A stretch of DNA of 64,000 nt from NCBI GenBank assembly GCA_964513655.1, contig CAZENQ010000007.1, positions 1-64,000 of the forward strand. Reading direction: 5' to 3'. The notes beneath the pieces are model-generated. The model had not been told where the DNA came from. It saw nothing but the letters and a program-made list of their open reading frames with translations, and made no database searches. The position numbers and the translations under genes were made by a program. Every line of letters starts with the position of its first letter. The first letter of the stretch is position 1. This DNA is from G020350405 sp964513655 (GTDB lineage: Bacteria; Planctomycetota; Phycisphaerae; Sedimentisphaerales; Anaerobacaceae). Shown here one piece after another: positions 42,688 through 51,284 of the stretch.

Positions 42688-44109
42688 TCAGCCCAAGTAT
42701 AGCTTATCCCCGGGCTTGATTTTAGGTATCTGGTCTACTTTGGCTTTGACATCGTCTCCTTCTAACGCAAAGCTCGGAGCAATTTCAATCAGGCAGTCAA
42801 CCGAGCCATCCTGCTTTCTCGGCACCGCTACACCTGCCGACTCAAGCCAGGCCGCCGCCCGGGAAACCATCATCTCTCTTGCGCTCTCGGCACTGTCAAT
42901 GCCCGTCCGATTTTTGACCGGGGCAAACTCTTGGCTTCTCTCCGTCTCCAAAATTATCGACCTCGAAGCCAACGGCAAAGCGTCAAAAACAAAGCTCTCC
43001 AGCTTTACACCGTTTGGCTCAGCAGGTTCGACGCGTTTCCCCTCCGCATCGATATACGGAATCTTCTTAACCGCTCTATGCAGCCGCAAAGCAAAACCTT
43101 CGCTGTTTAATCTTTCAACGAAACTGCGATTTATAACGTGAATGGCGATACTGCCAAGTTCAAAAACCAAAGAACCATCGGGACCTCGCTTCTCCGCCAG
43201 TTCGTCTGGCAAGTCGCTGTATTCGATAACGGTCACCCTGCCGTCAACCAGACAGAAATTGCCGATTCTTTCCTTCGGCTCGGCCTTTACCAGGGCCTTT
43301 GACGACATCTCGGCCTCATCAAGGGCATGCAGGCCGACAAACAGCGGGTCGAAAATATTTATCAGGGGGTTATCAACCTGCCAATAGCTTATGAACTCCA
43401 CGCCGCGTTTCTTCATATCTGCAATTGCGCCGCTTTTATAAAGGGCCTTTAGGCTGCCACCGTGTCCGTCGGGCGAGCAGCTTATCCTGCCCTTATCAGC
43501 CAAAAGAATTTTGCCATCGAAACTAAAATTGGGCAGCGTCCCCTGTTGAAATATAAAGACGTCGCTCTCGTCCATGCCATAATAATCATTTGAGCGAAAG
43601 ACTTCTTGCGTCTCGGCGTGGTTCAGAGGGCTGGTCATAATATACCAGGGGCAGTGCGTCTGGTACCTTTTCGAAACTGCCGCCACCATTTCCGCAAAAA
43701 TCCGGAACAGTGTCTTGTTTTTAACAGAGCTGATGGGAAAACCTCCCTTCGGCCCGTCAAATCCGAGCCTCGTCCCCTGCCCACCGGCGACCACGAAGCC
43801 CGCCACCTTGCCCGCCGATATCAGCTCCTCGCCTAAATGCCTGGCTTCAGTGTACTTGCGCGCCATATCGCCATCAGGCGGCTCCAGACTGTAACACCAG
43901 GCAGGGCTAAAATCTCCAGGTACCACGACAGAAGGGGGTTTTTTAACGCAATTTGACACCCAATCGGCCATTTGCGAAAAATCAAGCTGCTCTATTTGCG
44001 CAAGCAAATCCCGCCTTTGGGCAGCATCCAAGTGCTCCCAAAACGCCAAAAGATGGCCCTGATTGTGCCTCTCAACAAGCCTTGTTATGTTCTCAAACGT
44101 CTTTTCCAA
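42688..44109 (-). CDS. UDP-sugar pyrophosphorylase, eukaryotic UAP/UGP-type
   Basis: 473 residues. It contains the nucleotidyl-transferase signature VAGGQGTRLGFDGPKGGFPI and PWYIMTSPLNHAET, with VFIFQQGTLPNF and HGGSLKALYKSG further along. These define the UDPGP family of UDP-GlcNAc and UDP-hexose pyrophosphorylases seen in eukaryotes and scattered bacteria, distinct from bacterial GlmU or GalU. It makes an activated sugar nucleotide from sugar-1-phosphate and UTP. Which sugar is used is uncertain. It stands just upstream of the GH2 gene on the same strand, and is probably first in that transcript. Confidence 0.9.
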   Translation of the reverse strand: MEKTFENITRLVERHNQGHLLAFWEHLDAAQRRDLLAQIEQLDFSQMADWVSNCVKKPPSVVVPGDFSPAWCYSLEPPDGDMARKYTEARHLGEELISAGKVAGFVVAGGQGTRLGFDGPKGGFPISSVKNKTLFRIFAEMVAAVSKRYQTHCPWYIMTSPLNHAETQEVFRSNDYYGMDESDVFIFQQGTLPNFSFDGKILLADKGRISCSPDGHGGSLKALYKSGAIADMKKRGVEFISYWQVDNPLINIFDPLFVGLHALDEAEMSSKALVKAEPKERIGNFCLVDGRVTVIEYSDLPDELAEKRGPDGSLVFELGSIAIHVINRSFVERLNSEGFALRLHRAVKKIPYIDAEGKRVEPAEPNGVKLESFVFDALPLASRSIILETERSQEFAPVKNRTGIDSAESAREMMVSRAAAWLESAGVAVPRKQDGSVDCLIEIAPSFALEGDDVKAKVDQIPKIKPGDKLYLG

Positions 44110-44514
44110 TACTCATATCCGCGATTCTAAGCCCGAAAACCCAGATATTAAGCAAACTTCAAAAAAATTCAAGAAACTTAGCAAAATTTACCGAATTTTA
44201 CTTGACAGAAAGCACACTTTGTGTTACCGTTTATTTAGAGATAGGTAGGTTTGAAGAAGCTTTTTATACTTTAGTCGTCATTATCATACTTACCCACTAT
44301 TTCATATCCCAGACCCGCCTATCCAAAAGGACGACGCTTTTTAGTTCAGTTTTGCTAACTTTGAGCCGACAACTGCCCTGAATTCAGGGAAAACTAAGTG
44401 GATGAACCTTATACTGGCAAAAAACTCAAATTGATGAATTTAAACCAGTTGTTCTTAGGCAAAATAAATAGGAAATGAAGGAGATTCGCTCAAAAACCGT
44501 ATTTTTAAGGTTCT

Positions 44515-44622
44515 ATGAGGCAGGGGCACCACCTTGCGGTTTACCGCAAAATGGGGCTCAATAGTCAGCTGCACTCATTTATCAAAAATACCCCAAGCGG
44601 GCTTAAGAGCGGCTGGAGCCGC
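44515..44622 (+). promoter_or_regulatory. structured leader RNA before the prepilin-like gene
   Basis: ATGAGGCAG (44515-44523) pairs with CTGCACTCAT (44569-44578, one bulged A) to close a domain. Inside it, TTGCGG (44534-44539) and CCGCAA (44544-44549) form a hairpin with a TTTA loop. A second short hairpin, GCGGC (44609-44613)/GCCGC (44618-44622) with a TGGA loop, lies just before the SD. I recognise no known riboswitch family. Upstream, 44110-44514 is otherwise without a supported gene; a TTGACA at 44203 has no good -10. Confidence 0.45.
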
Positions 44623-44652
44623 GAATCTCGAAAACACTAAAGGAGAAAAATC

Positions 44653-45642
44653 ATGAAAAGAAGAGCTTTTACATTAGTTGAGCTGTTGGTCGTAATCGCG
44701 ATCATAGCGCTGCTCATGGGCGTCTTGATGCCTGCTCTGGCAAAAGTAAGGCAGATCGCCTATCGAATGGTCTGCGGGACGAACCTCTCCGGCATCGGCA
44801 AGGCAATGCTTATCTACACCAACGATAACGAGGAGGAATATCCAAAGGCAGGTTGGCCAAGTAGCAGTTGGAGCAAGGAAGGCGAGTTACTGAGCTGGGC
44901 TGATCAGAGTGGAAGACACTATGGCAAGCCAGGCTCCGACGTAACAATCACGGCCAGCTTCTATCTCCTGGTAAGGTATGCCGACGTGACATGCAAACAG
45001 TTTGTTTGCAAGGGCGACATCGGGACAAAGGCATTTAAACTGTCTGATGTGAATCCGGGGATTCTCGACCCGGAAGTTGACGACGTTACTATGGTGTGGG
45101 ACTTCGGCCAGAGGGATGACATGAAAAGCCTCTTCGTTGCGGGCCAGTACTGTTCCTACTCCTATCATATGCCTTATTATCATCCTACTACAGACGAACC
45201 GGGCTTTCCTCTCGGTCCGGGAAGTAACCCTGCCAGCCCTCTTTGTGCGGACAGAAACCCTTACCTGGACAAGAATGCTTGGCCTTATCTCGAGGGCCAA
45301 GACTGTAAAGGCGACGCGCACGAAGATGCACCAACATGGCATACGACCGACCAGTATTACTACGACCCACACAAGACCGGTAACTCAGCACCCCACCAGC
45401 GTGAAGGCCAGAATGTCCTGTTCAATGACGGCCATGTGCTATTTGCAAAGTACCCCAACGTCGGCCTCACCAATGATAATATCTGGAAGAACTGGGAGAG
45501 TACTGATGCGCCGGATCGCCCCGAAGTATGGGAGGTTGACCCGACGCCATACTGCACGGATCTCGATGAACCCGGAAAGCAGGGACCTGAGGGTAAAAGA
45601 GACGCCTTCTTAGTGAATGAGCTGAACAAAGCCGTTAATTAA
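44653..45642 (+). CDS. prepilin-type N-terminal domain protein (DUF1559-like)
   Basis: 329 residues. The N terminus MKRRAFTLVELLVVIAI is a type IV prepilin signal, though the residue before the Phe is Ala rather than the usual Gly. A pseudopilin helix and then a long C-terminal domain follow, with LSGIGKAMLIYTNDNEEEYP and DQYYYDPHKTG...FNDGHVLFAKYPN, the 'H-X9-DG' type end found in planctomycete DUF1559-like proteins. It is probably a secreted or surface pseudopilin of unknown role. SD AAAGGAG precedes the ATG. A structured leader lies upstream and a strong terminator downstream, so it is monocistronic. Confidence 0.88.
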   Translation: MKRRAFTLVELLVVIAIIALLMGVLMPALAKVRQIAYRMVCGTNLSGIGKAMLIYTNDNEEEYPKAGWPSSSWSKEGELLSWADQSGRHYGKPGSDVTITASFYLLVRYADVTCKQFVCKGDIGTKAFKLSDVNPGILDPEVDDVTMVWDFGQRDDMKSLFVAGQYCSYSYHMPYYHPTTDEPGFPLGPGSNPASPLCADRNPYLDKNAWPYLEGQDCKGDAHEDAPTWHTTDQYYYDPHKTGNSAPHQREGQNVLFNDGHVLFAKYPNVGLTNDNIWKNWESTDAPDRPEVWEVDPTPYCTDLDEPGKQGPEGKRDAFLVNELNKAVN

Positions 45643-45664
45643 TATTTTTAGTTGGCTCATCTAC

Positions 45665-45706
45665 AAGCGGCCTTGTGCAATCGTGCATAAGGCCGCTTTT
45701 CTTTCT
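45665..45706 (+). terminator. strong intrinsic terminator of the prepilin-like gene
   Basis: AAGCGGCCTT (45665-45674) pairs perfectly with AAGGCCGCTT (45689-45698), and the intervening GTGCA/TGCAT pair further around an ATCG loop. TTTTCTTTC follows. It lies 22 bases after the stop codon. Confidence 0.85.
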
Positions 45707-45838
45707 TCAATTTTGGCCCCTCAGCAGCAAATCCGCTCAAGGGTATCCTTACAAAATCACAAAACATGCCCGAATCAGATTTGTTTTCGCCGGACATTTA
45801 TGTTAGATTGTGTGCCTTGATTTTCAGGAAGTGCAAAA

Positions 45839-47806
45839 TTGGGACAGACGCTTATCCATAAGATACTTTCCGACCACCGCCTTGAAGGCAAAATCGCCGC
45901 CGGTGAGGAAATTGGTATTCGGATTGACCAGACGCTCACCCAGGATGCCACGGGAACAACAGCCTTTCTGCTGTTTGAAGCAATGGGCCTCGGCCGAGCT
46001 AAAACACAGCTCTCGGTCAGCTACGTCGACCACAACATGAGTCAGTTCGGCCCGGAGAACCACAACGACCATTTGTATCTCCAAACTGTGGCCGCCAGGT
46101 CAGGGGTTTATCATTCCAGAGCGGGCAACGGCATCTGTCATCAGGTCCATCTTGAGCGCTTCGCAAAGTCGGGCACAACACTTCTGGGCAGCGATTCACA
46201 CACACCAACCTGTGGCGGGATTGCTGCGCTCGCCATCGGAGCCGGCGGGCTCGACGTCGCCGCGGCTATGGCAGGCGCCCCATTCTACTTGAAATGCCCG
46301 AAAGTCCTCGGTGTCAAACTGACCGGAAAATTGAACGACTGGGTGGCCGCCAAAGACGTTATCCTTAAACTGCTCAGCCGGCTTTCCACAAAGGGAAATG
46401 TCGGCTGGGCAATCGAATACTTCGGCCAGGGCACCTCAACACTATCTGTGCCCCAGCGGGCCACAATAACAAACATGGGAGCCGAACTTGGAGTAACTAC
46501 AAGTATCTTTCCCAGCGACGAGCAGAGCAGAAAATTCCTCACCGCCCAGAAACGTCAAAAAGACCACAAGCCGTTGGCCGCTGACCCGGACGCTGAATAC
46601 GACCGTATCATAGAAATAAATCTGTCCGAGCTTGTGCCTACGGCCGCCTGCCCGTCCTCGCCGGATAATGTCAAAACTGTCGCCGAAATCGCAGGCACCC
46701 AAACAGGACAAGTACTCATCGGCAGCTGCACAAACTCCAGCTTCGCCGATTTAATGATGGTAGCAAAGGTATTAAAGGCCGGACGCACAAATAACATGGT
46801 CGAATTTGCAGTCGCCCCCGGCAGCAGAGAAGTCTTAAATATGCTGGCAGCAAATGGAGCGTTGGCCGATATGATTTCTGCCGGTGCCCGCATTCTCGAA
46901 TCCGGCTGTGGCCCCTGCATCGGCCAGGGCCTTTCACCGGCTGACGGTGTAGTGAGTCTGCGAACGTTTAACAGAAACTTCCCCGGCCGAAGCGGAACAA
47001 GCCCAGATTTGGTCTATCTGGTCAGCCCCGAAACAGCCGTCGCCTCCGTCCTCACCGGAAAAATCACCGACCCGCGCGACTTGCCGAAATTGCTGTCAAT
47101 CCAATACCCAAAAATCGACTCACCCGACCAATTCGCCATCGATGATAGTATGATAGAAAAACCCCTGAGCGAGGCCGAGGCCGCGAAGGTCCAGGTTCTC
47201 CGTCCTGCTACGATTGTTGTACCCGAAATGCCGCCGCCGCTGCCGAAAAAACTGCAGGCAAAAGTGTTGATTAAATGTGGCGACAAGATAACCACCGACC
47301 ATATTATGCCGGCCGGTCCGTTCCTGAAACTACGTTCGAATGTCCCGGAATACGCAAAGGTCGTCTTCAACTGCTTCAACGAACAGGATAAACCCACACT
47401 TGCACAGCGAGCCCTCGAACTAAAGCAAAAGGCAATCGCTGGCGTAATCATAGCGGGCCAAAGCTACGGACAGGGTTCATCAAGAGAACACGCCGCACTC
47501 TGCCCGATGTACCTCGGCGTCCGGGCCGTAATTGCAAAAAGCATCGAGCGAATCCACAGGGCAAACCTGATTAACTTCTGCATCGTGCCCATAGAATTCG
47601 CCGACCCGGCCGACTACGACAAAATCGAAACAGACGACCAGCTGCAAATCGACGGTCTGCTCGAAGCCATAGAGCATAGCGACCAGGTCAAGATTATAGA
47701 CAAAACCGGCTCATTTGAATTTGCCGGCAAGCTGGCCCTTTCCGACAGGGAAAGACAAATCCTGCTCTCAGCCGGATTGCTGAATTACACGCAAAAAAAC
47801 CAATGA
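45839..47806 (+). CDS. aconitate hydratase
   Basis: 655 residues, the short (about 640-residue) bacterial aconitase type. It interconverts citrate and isocitrate in the TCA cycle. Iron-sulfur ligands are in GSCTNSSFAD and CGPCIGQG; DATGTTAFLLFEAMG, SYVDHNMSQFGPENH, SDSHTPTCGG, GDKITTDHIMPAG and QSYGQGSSREHAA are also diagnostic. The start is TTG at 45839 with AGGAAG 8 bases upstream. The stop overlaps the LOG gene start by ATGA, so the two are coupled. The protein could in principle use homoaconitate or isopropylmalate, but the sequence suits aconitase best. Confidence 0.92.
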   Translation: MGQTLIHKILSDHRLEGKIAAGEEIGIRIDQTLTQDATGTTAFLLFEAMGLGRAKTQLSVSYVDHNMSQFGPENHNDHLYLQTVAARSGVYHSRAGNGICHQVHLERFAKSGTTLLGSDSHTPTCGGIAALAIGAGGLDVAAAMAGAPFYLKCPKVLGVKLTGKLNDWVAAKDVILKLLSRLSTKGNVGWAIEYFGQGTSTLSVPQRATITNMGAELGVTTSIFPSDEQSRKFLTAQKRQKDHKPLAADPDAEYDRIIEINLSELVPTAACPSSPDNVKTVAEIAGTQTGQVLIGSCTNSSFADLMMVAKVLKAGRTNNMVEFAVAPGSREVLNMLAANGALADMISAGARILESGCGPCIGQGLSPADGVVSLRTFNRNFPGRSGTSPDLVYLVSPETAVASVLTGKITDPRDLPKLLSIQYPKIDSPDQFAIDDSMIEKPLSEAEAAKVQVLRPATIVVPEMPPPLPKKLQAKVLIKCGDKITTDHIMPAGPFLKLRSNVPEYAKVVFNCFNEQDKPTLAQRALELKQKAIAGVIIAGQSYGQGSSREHAALCPMYLGVRAVIAKSIERIHRANLINFCIVPIEFADPADYDKIETDDQLQIDGLLEAIEHSDQVKIIDKTGSFEFAGKLALSDRERQILLSAGLLNYTQKNQ

Positions 47807-48333
47807 GTGAGAAAACAATAACTATCTTTGGCACGGCTAAAGCAGAACTAGGCGACACGGCTTATGCACTGGCCTACACAGCAGGCAAACTGCTGGCACA
47901 GGCAGGGTTCACCATCGCCAACGGTGGATATGGCGGAACAATGCTGGCTGCGGCAAAAGCAGCATCTGAGGCCGGCGGCGAAATCATCGGCGTTACCTGC
48001 TCCGCTTTTAAGCAAAGCACGCCTAACCAATACATCACTCGCGAAATCGTTACCAATTCGCTCGATGAAAGGCTCGATAAACTGATAAAACTCGGGCAGG
48101 CCTATGTCGTGCTGCCCGGCGGAACAGGAACACTGCTCGAATTGGCAAAGGTCTGGGAATTAAAGAACAAAGGCTTTCTCCCCCCGGACAAACCCATTAT
48201 ACTTGTAGGCAGATTCTGGAAGCCTCTGGTTGATTTGGTGGCAACCGACGACCCTGACACCGCCCATTGCGTACACCAGGCTGACGACCCCCAGCAGCTC
48301 CCAGACATCCTGACAAAATCTATTCACTGTTAG
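47803..48333 (+). CDS. LOG-family (TIGR00725-type) protein
   Basis: 176 residues with a Rossmann-like fold. Key motifs are NGGYGGTMLAAAKAASEAGG and LPGGTGTLLELAKVWELKN, the PGGxGTxxE box of the lysine-decarboxylase-like/LOG superfamily. Its relatives cleave cytokinin-type nucleoside monophosphates or bind nucleotides, but bacterial functions are mostly unproven. The ATG overlaps the aconitase stop by 4 bases, indicating translational coupling. Confidence 0.82.
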   Translation: MSEKTITIFGTAKAELGDTAYALAYTAGKLLAQAGFTIANGGYGGTMLAAAKAASEAGGEIIGVTCSAFKQSTPNQYITREIVTNSLDERLDKLIKLGQAYVVLPGGTGTLLELAKVWELKNKGFLPPDKPIILVGRFWKPLVDLVATDDPDTAHCVHQADDPQQLPDILTKSIHC

Positions 48334-48348
48334 ATAGGTACACCGGCA

Positions 48349-49143
48349 ATGAGCAGCAAATTGACGGTTCTGACTGTTGTGTTTCTCGCAACCTGCGCTA
48401 CTCTCGGCGCAGATGCAGCTCGTAAAACCACCCTGCGCGACGGCTTCGTCCTGGCCGGCGTTGATGGCAAAGTGACCCGCTCCGAAAATAAGTGGTTCCT
48501 CGAACTCGATTCAGACGTAACCGACGATACAACCATCCTCAAAACCCGAACCAGCCTGCAGCTGCTGCCGTCAATGACATTGGAGAAGTTGGCAGCCGAT
48601 ATCAAAGAACGCTCTAATACAAACTACAGACTCTGGGCCAGGGTCACAAAATACAAGGACGAAAATTTCATATTCCCCGTTTACTTCTTGCCCCTCAGCA
48701 AAGTCGAACAGCAAAAACCCGCTGAACCCAACGAACCACAACCGCAGCAATCTAAACTAACCATCAACGAACCAAATGACAAACTGGCTATACCCGAAGA
48801 AATAATAGCTAGACTCTCAACCAAAAAAATCCTCCGCACTGAGCAGCTCAGACCGCCACTGGAACTAAAACAGGATTCCATCATAGCAGACAGAACCGGT
48901 TTCATCCGTGACTCCGGGCCCGATGCCAGCTTTGTCCTTGACGCCCTCGGCCGAAATGTCCAGCAGCTCTCATTCAGACTGCTCCCGTGCCAGGTACTCG
49001 AACTCGCTCAGCAAAAACAGGCCGCAAGCCCCGACTCCATCAGATTCAAAATCGCAGCAATCGTAACAAAATACAAAGACCAGCACTACCTGCTGTTCCA
49101 GCGCGCAACAAGAATCTACAGCCACCAAAACTTCTCAAGATAA
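48349..49143 (+). CDS. exported protein with an internal duplication
   Basis: 264 residues with a signal peptide (VLTVVFLATCATLGADA). Two related units are visible: SLQLLPSMTLEKLA...YRLWARVTKYKDENFIFP (about 67-107) and SFRLLPCQVLELAQ...FKIAAIVTKYKDQHYLLF (about 204-251). The shared 'LLP...L....VTKYKD' block suggests an ancient tandem duplication. A Gln/Pro-rich linker lies between. It resembles uncharacterised planctomycete exported proteins. It sits in the aconitase-LOG-hisD gene string with 15-base and 12-base gaps. Function unknown. Confidence 0.75.
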   Translation: MSSKLTVLTVVFLATCATLGADAARKTTLRDGFVLAGVDGKVTRSENKWFLELDSDVTDDTTILKTRTSLQLLPSMTLEKLAADIKERSNTNYRLWARVTKYKDENFIFPVYFLPLSKVEQQKPAEPNEPQPQQSKLTINEPNDKLAIPEEIIARLSTKKILRTEQLRPPLELKQDSIIADRTGFIRDSGPDASFVLDALGRNVQQLSFRLLPCQVLELAQQKQAASPDSIRFKIAAIVTKYKDQHYLLFQRATRIYSHQNFSR

Positions 49144-49155
49144 AAGGACAACCCA

Positions 49156-50487
49156 ATGTCACACCAACTCGACCAAATCCTGATTTCATATCAACAACCT
49201 GATTTTCAAAAAAGATTATTTGATTTTTTCTTCTCAAAGGCTGGATTGTCACACTTTGGACTTGGCCCAAGTCATTTCGAGAACAGACAGAAAGTTGAAG
49301 AAATAATAAGAGCTGTTGCAGAAAGAGGGGACGAAGCAGTTGTAGAGTACACGGAAAAATTCGATGGGGTCAAACTAACACCAGACCGGTTTAGAGTCAG
49401 CAACGGCGACTTGGAAAGAGCACATAAAAAAATTGCTCCGGAACTTTTAGACTCGATCAGAAAGTCCGTTGAGAATGTGAAAAGATATCAAAAAGAAATT
49501 TTTGTGGGTGATGACAAACAATGCTCCGCCGGCACAAAGATAAAATACACGCCAATCAGGCGAATTGGTATATGTGTACCGGGGGCTTCTGCACCGCTGC
49601 CTTCTACCGTTATAATGACCACCGTGCCCGCTCAGGTCGCAGGCGTAAAGGAAATCGTTGTCGTCTCGCCGCCGAGGTACAACGACACCATTCACCCTGT
49701 AACCTTAGCGGTTTGCTATGAACTTGGAATCAAGGAGGTTTATCGAATTGGCGGTGCTCAGGCCGTAGCGGCCTTGACTTTTGGGACTAAAACAATTAAG
49801 CATGTTGATAAGATTGTTGGTCCGGGTAATCAGTGGGTCCAAACGGCCAAACGACTGGTTTTTGGTGATGTTGCGGTGGACTCAATAGCAGGTCCGAGCG
49901 AGGTGCTCATTATTGCCAATGAAAAAGCAAATCCCGCCTGGGTCGCCGCCGACATGCTCAGCCAGGCCGAGCACGCGCCGGGAAGTGCATATTTATTTAC
50001 CGTTTCACAAAAAATCGCAGACCAGGTTCTGGAACAGCTTAAAAAACAGCTTGAACAATTGAAGCATAAAGATGAAACACTCGCGTGTCTTAACAAATCC
50101 AGCGGCATTGTTATCTTCCGAGATATGGAAGATTTAATTGGAAGAGCCAACGAGTTTGCGGCAGAGCACCTGCAGATTCAGTGTGGGGCCGAAAGCAAAA
50201 AAATAGCTGACGAAAAAATCAAAAATGCCGGCGCTATTTTTATCGGCGATTACTCGCCTGTTGCCGTAGGGGACTACTGGGCCGGACCAAGTCATACCCT
50301 GCCTACCGGCATTAGTGCCCGGTTCTTCAGCGCCTTAAGCGCAAATGATTTTATCAAGTCCACCAGCATTATCGAATACGATAAAGACAAATTAGCTGAA
50401 AGTGCCGAGGACATCATCCGCCTGGCCGAAGCAGAAGGTCTCGACGCACACGCAAAAAGCATCAAAATCCGACTCAAGCAAACTTAA
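49156..50487 (+). CDS. hisD: histidinol dehydrogenase
   Basis: 443 residues. It oxidises histidinol to histidine, the last steps of histidine synthesis, with NAD and zinc. Motifs are IGICVPGASAPLPSTVIM, VYRIGGAQAVAALTFGT, SQAEHAPGSAYLF (metal/catalytic His), AAEHLQIQCG (catalytic Glu-His) and AGPSHTLPTG. The length is usual. SD AAAAGGA lies upstream of the ATG. No other his gene is present. It ends the plus-strand run that begins with aconitase. Confidence 0.95.
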   Translation: MSHQLDQILISYQQPDFQKRLFDFFFSKAGLSHFGLGPSHFENRQKVEEIIRAVAERGDEAVVEYTEKFDGVKLTPDRFRVSNGDLERAHKKIAPELLDSIRKSVENVKRYQKEIFVGDDKQCSAGTKIKYTPIRRIGICVPGASAPLPSTVIMTTVPAQVAGVKEIVVVSPPRYNDTIHPVTLAVCYELGIKEVYRIGGAQAVAALTFGTKTIKHVDKIVGPGNQWVQTAKRLVFGDVAVDSIAGPSEVLIIANEKANPAWVAADMLSQAEHAPGSAYLFTVSQKIADQVLEQLKKQLEQLKHKDETLACLNKSSGIVIFRDMEDLIGRANEFAAEHLQIQCGAESKKIADEKIKNAGAIFIGDYSPVAVGDYWAGPSHTLPTGISARFFSALSANDFIKSTSIIEYDKDKLAESAEDIIRLAEAEGLDAHAKSIKIRLKQT

Positions 50488-50496
50488 TCCGGCCCC

Positions 50497-51240
50497 CTAC
50501 AAACCCCAGTCAAGCTTATCCTTATGCCACCAGTAAAACCACCCCAAAATGTGCGCCAGCACAAACACAAGATAGAACCTCACAGCCACAGCAACAATGC
50601 CCCAGACAGGCAGCCTCGGCAGCACCAATCCAATAAAGCCGCTAAGCAGACAAAACAATAATACCAAGCCGCAGTAAGCCAAAAACGCGCTGGCTATAGA
50701 GCCGATGATAGATATTGGATTCAGCGCATCATACGAATCAAACAACGACCCTCTCAATAAAGCCATCGGGAAAAAGAACACGCCGCCGGCTAGCAACAGC
50801 CAGAAAGCCCACCCTTTCTCCTCCCTCAAGATATAGTACACAGCCGCCGGCCAAAAGCAAATTGCGGCGCAACCAACCAAAAGAAAAACCTTCCCCACGA
50901 AGTCTCCCGCATCGACCGTATCCGACACGGTAATATCCGGCGCGCGAAAGTTGCCCTTCGAGCTGTCTATCACACAATCCGTAATGTAGTAAACCACATA
51001 GCTGTAAAACACTATATAAAAAGGCACCGTCAAAAAAGCCATAACATAACCTGTACCGTACCCAAGAATCGGCGCCAAAAAAGAACCCAACTTCCCTACA
51101 ACAAATGAAAATATCAACGGCAAAATCACAAAAACGCCGAGATGCACCCCACCCGAAGCGCTAATAGGATACAAAAACACGCCTAAAATCCATGGCAGCT
51201 TCCGTTTAACCGCCAACTGTGGCTCTTCAATTACCTTCAC
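50497..51240 (-). CDS. multi-pass membrane protein of unknown function
   Basis: 247 residues with about six or seven membrane spans (e.g. VHLGVFVILPLIFSFVVG, GKVFLLVGCAAICFWPA). The layout recalls Yip1/DUF4013-like planctomycete membrane proteins, without a clear motif. The start is GTG at 51240 with GGAGG 7 bases upstream, well supported. It follows the esterase gene and the assembly gap, and is the last gene of the gltX-recA-alaS operon. Confidence 0.7.
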   Translation of the reverse strand: MKVIEEPQLAVKRKLPWILGVFLYPISASGGVHLGVFVILPLIFSFVVGKLGSFLAPILGYGTGYVMAFLTVPFYIVFYSYVVYYITDCVIDSSKGNFRAPDITVSDTVDAGDFVGKVFLLVGCAAICFWPAAVYYILREEKGWAFWLLLAGGVFFFPMALLRGSLFDSYDALNPISIIGSIASAFLAYCGLVLLFCLLSGFIGLVLPRLPVWGIVAVAVRFYLVFVLAHILGWFYWWHKDKLDWGL

Positions 51241-51284
51241 CTTGTATCCTCCGCTTCAAAATCAAAACACTCGCCAAAGGCCTA

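Noticed and set aside
44203..44235. TTGACA promoter for the leader RNA
   Set aside because: The -35 is perfect, but the hexamer 17 bases later (TACCGT) is poor and the distance to the structured domain is long.
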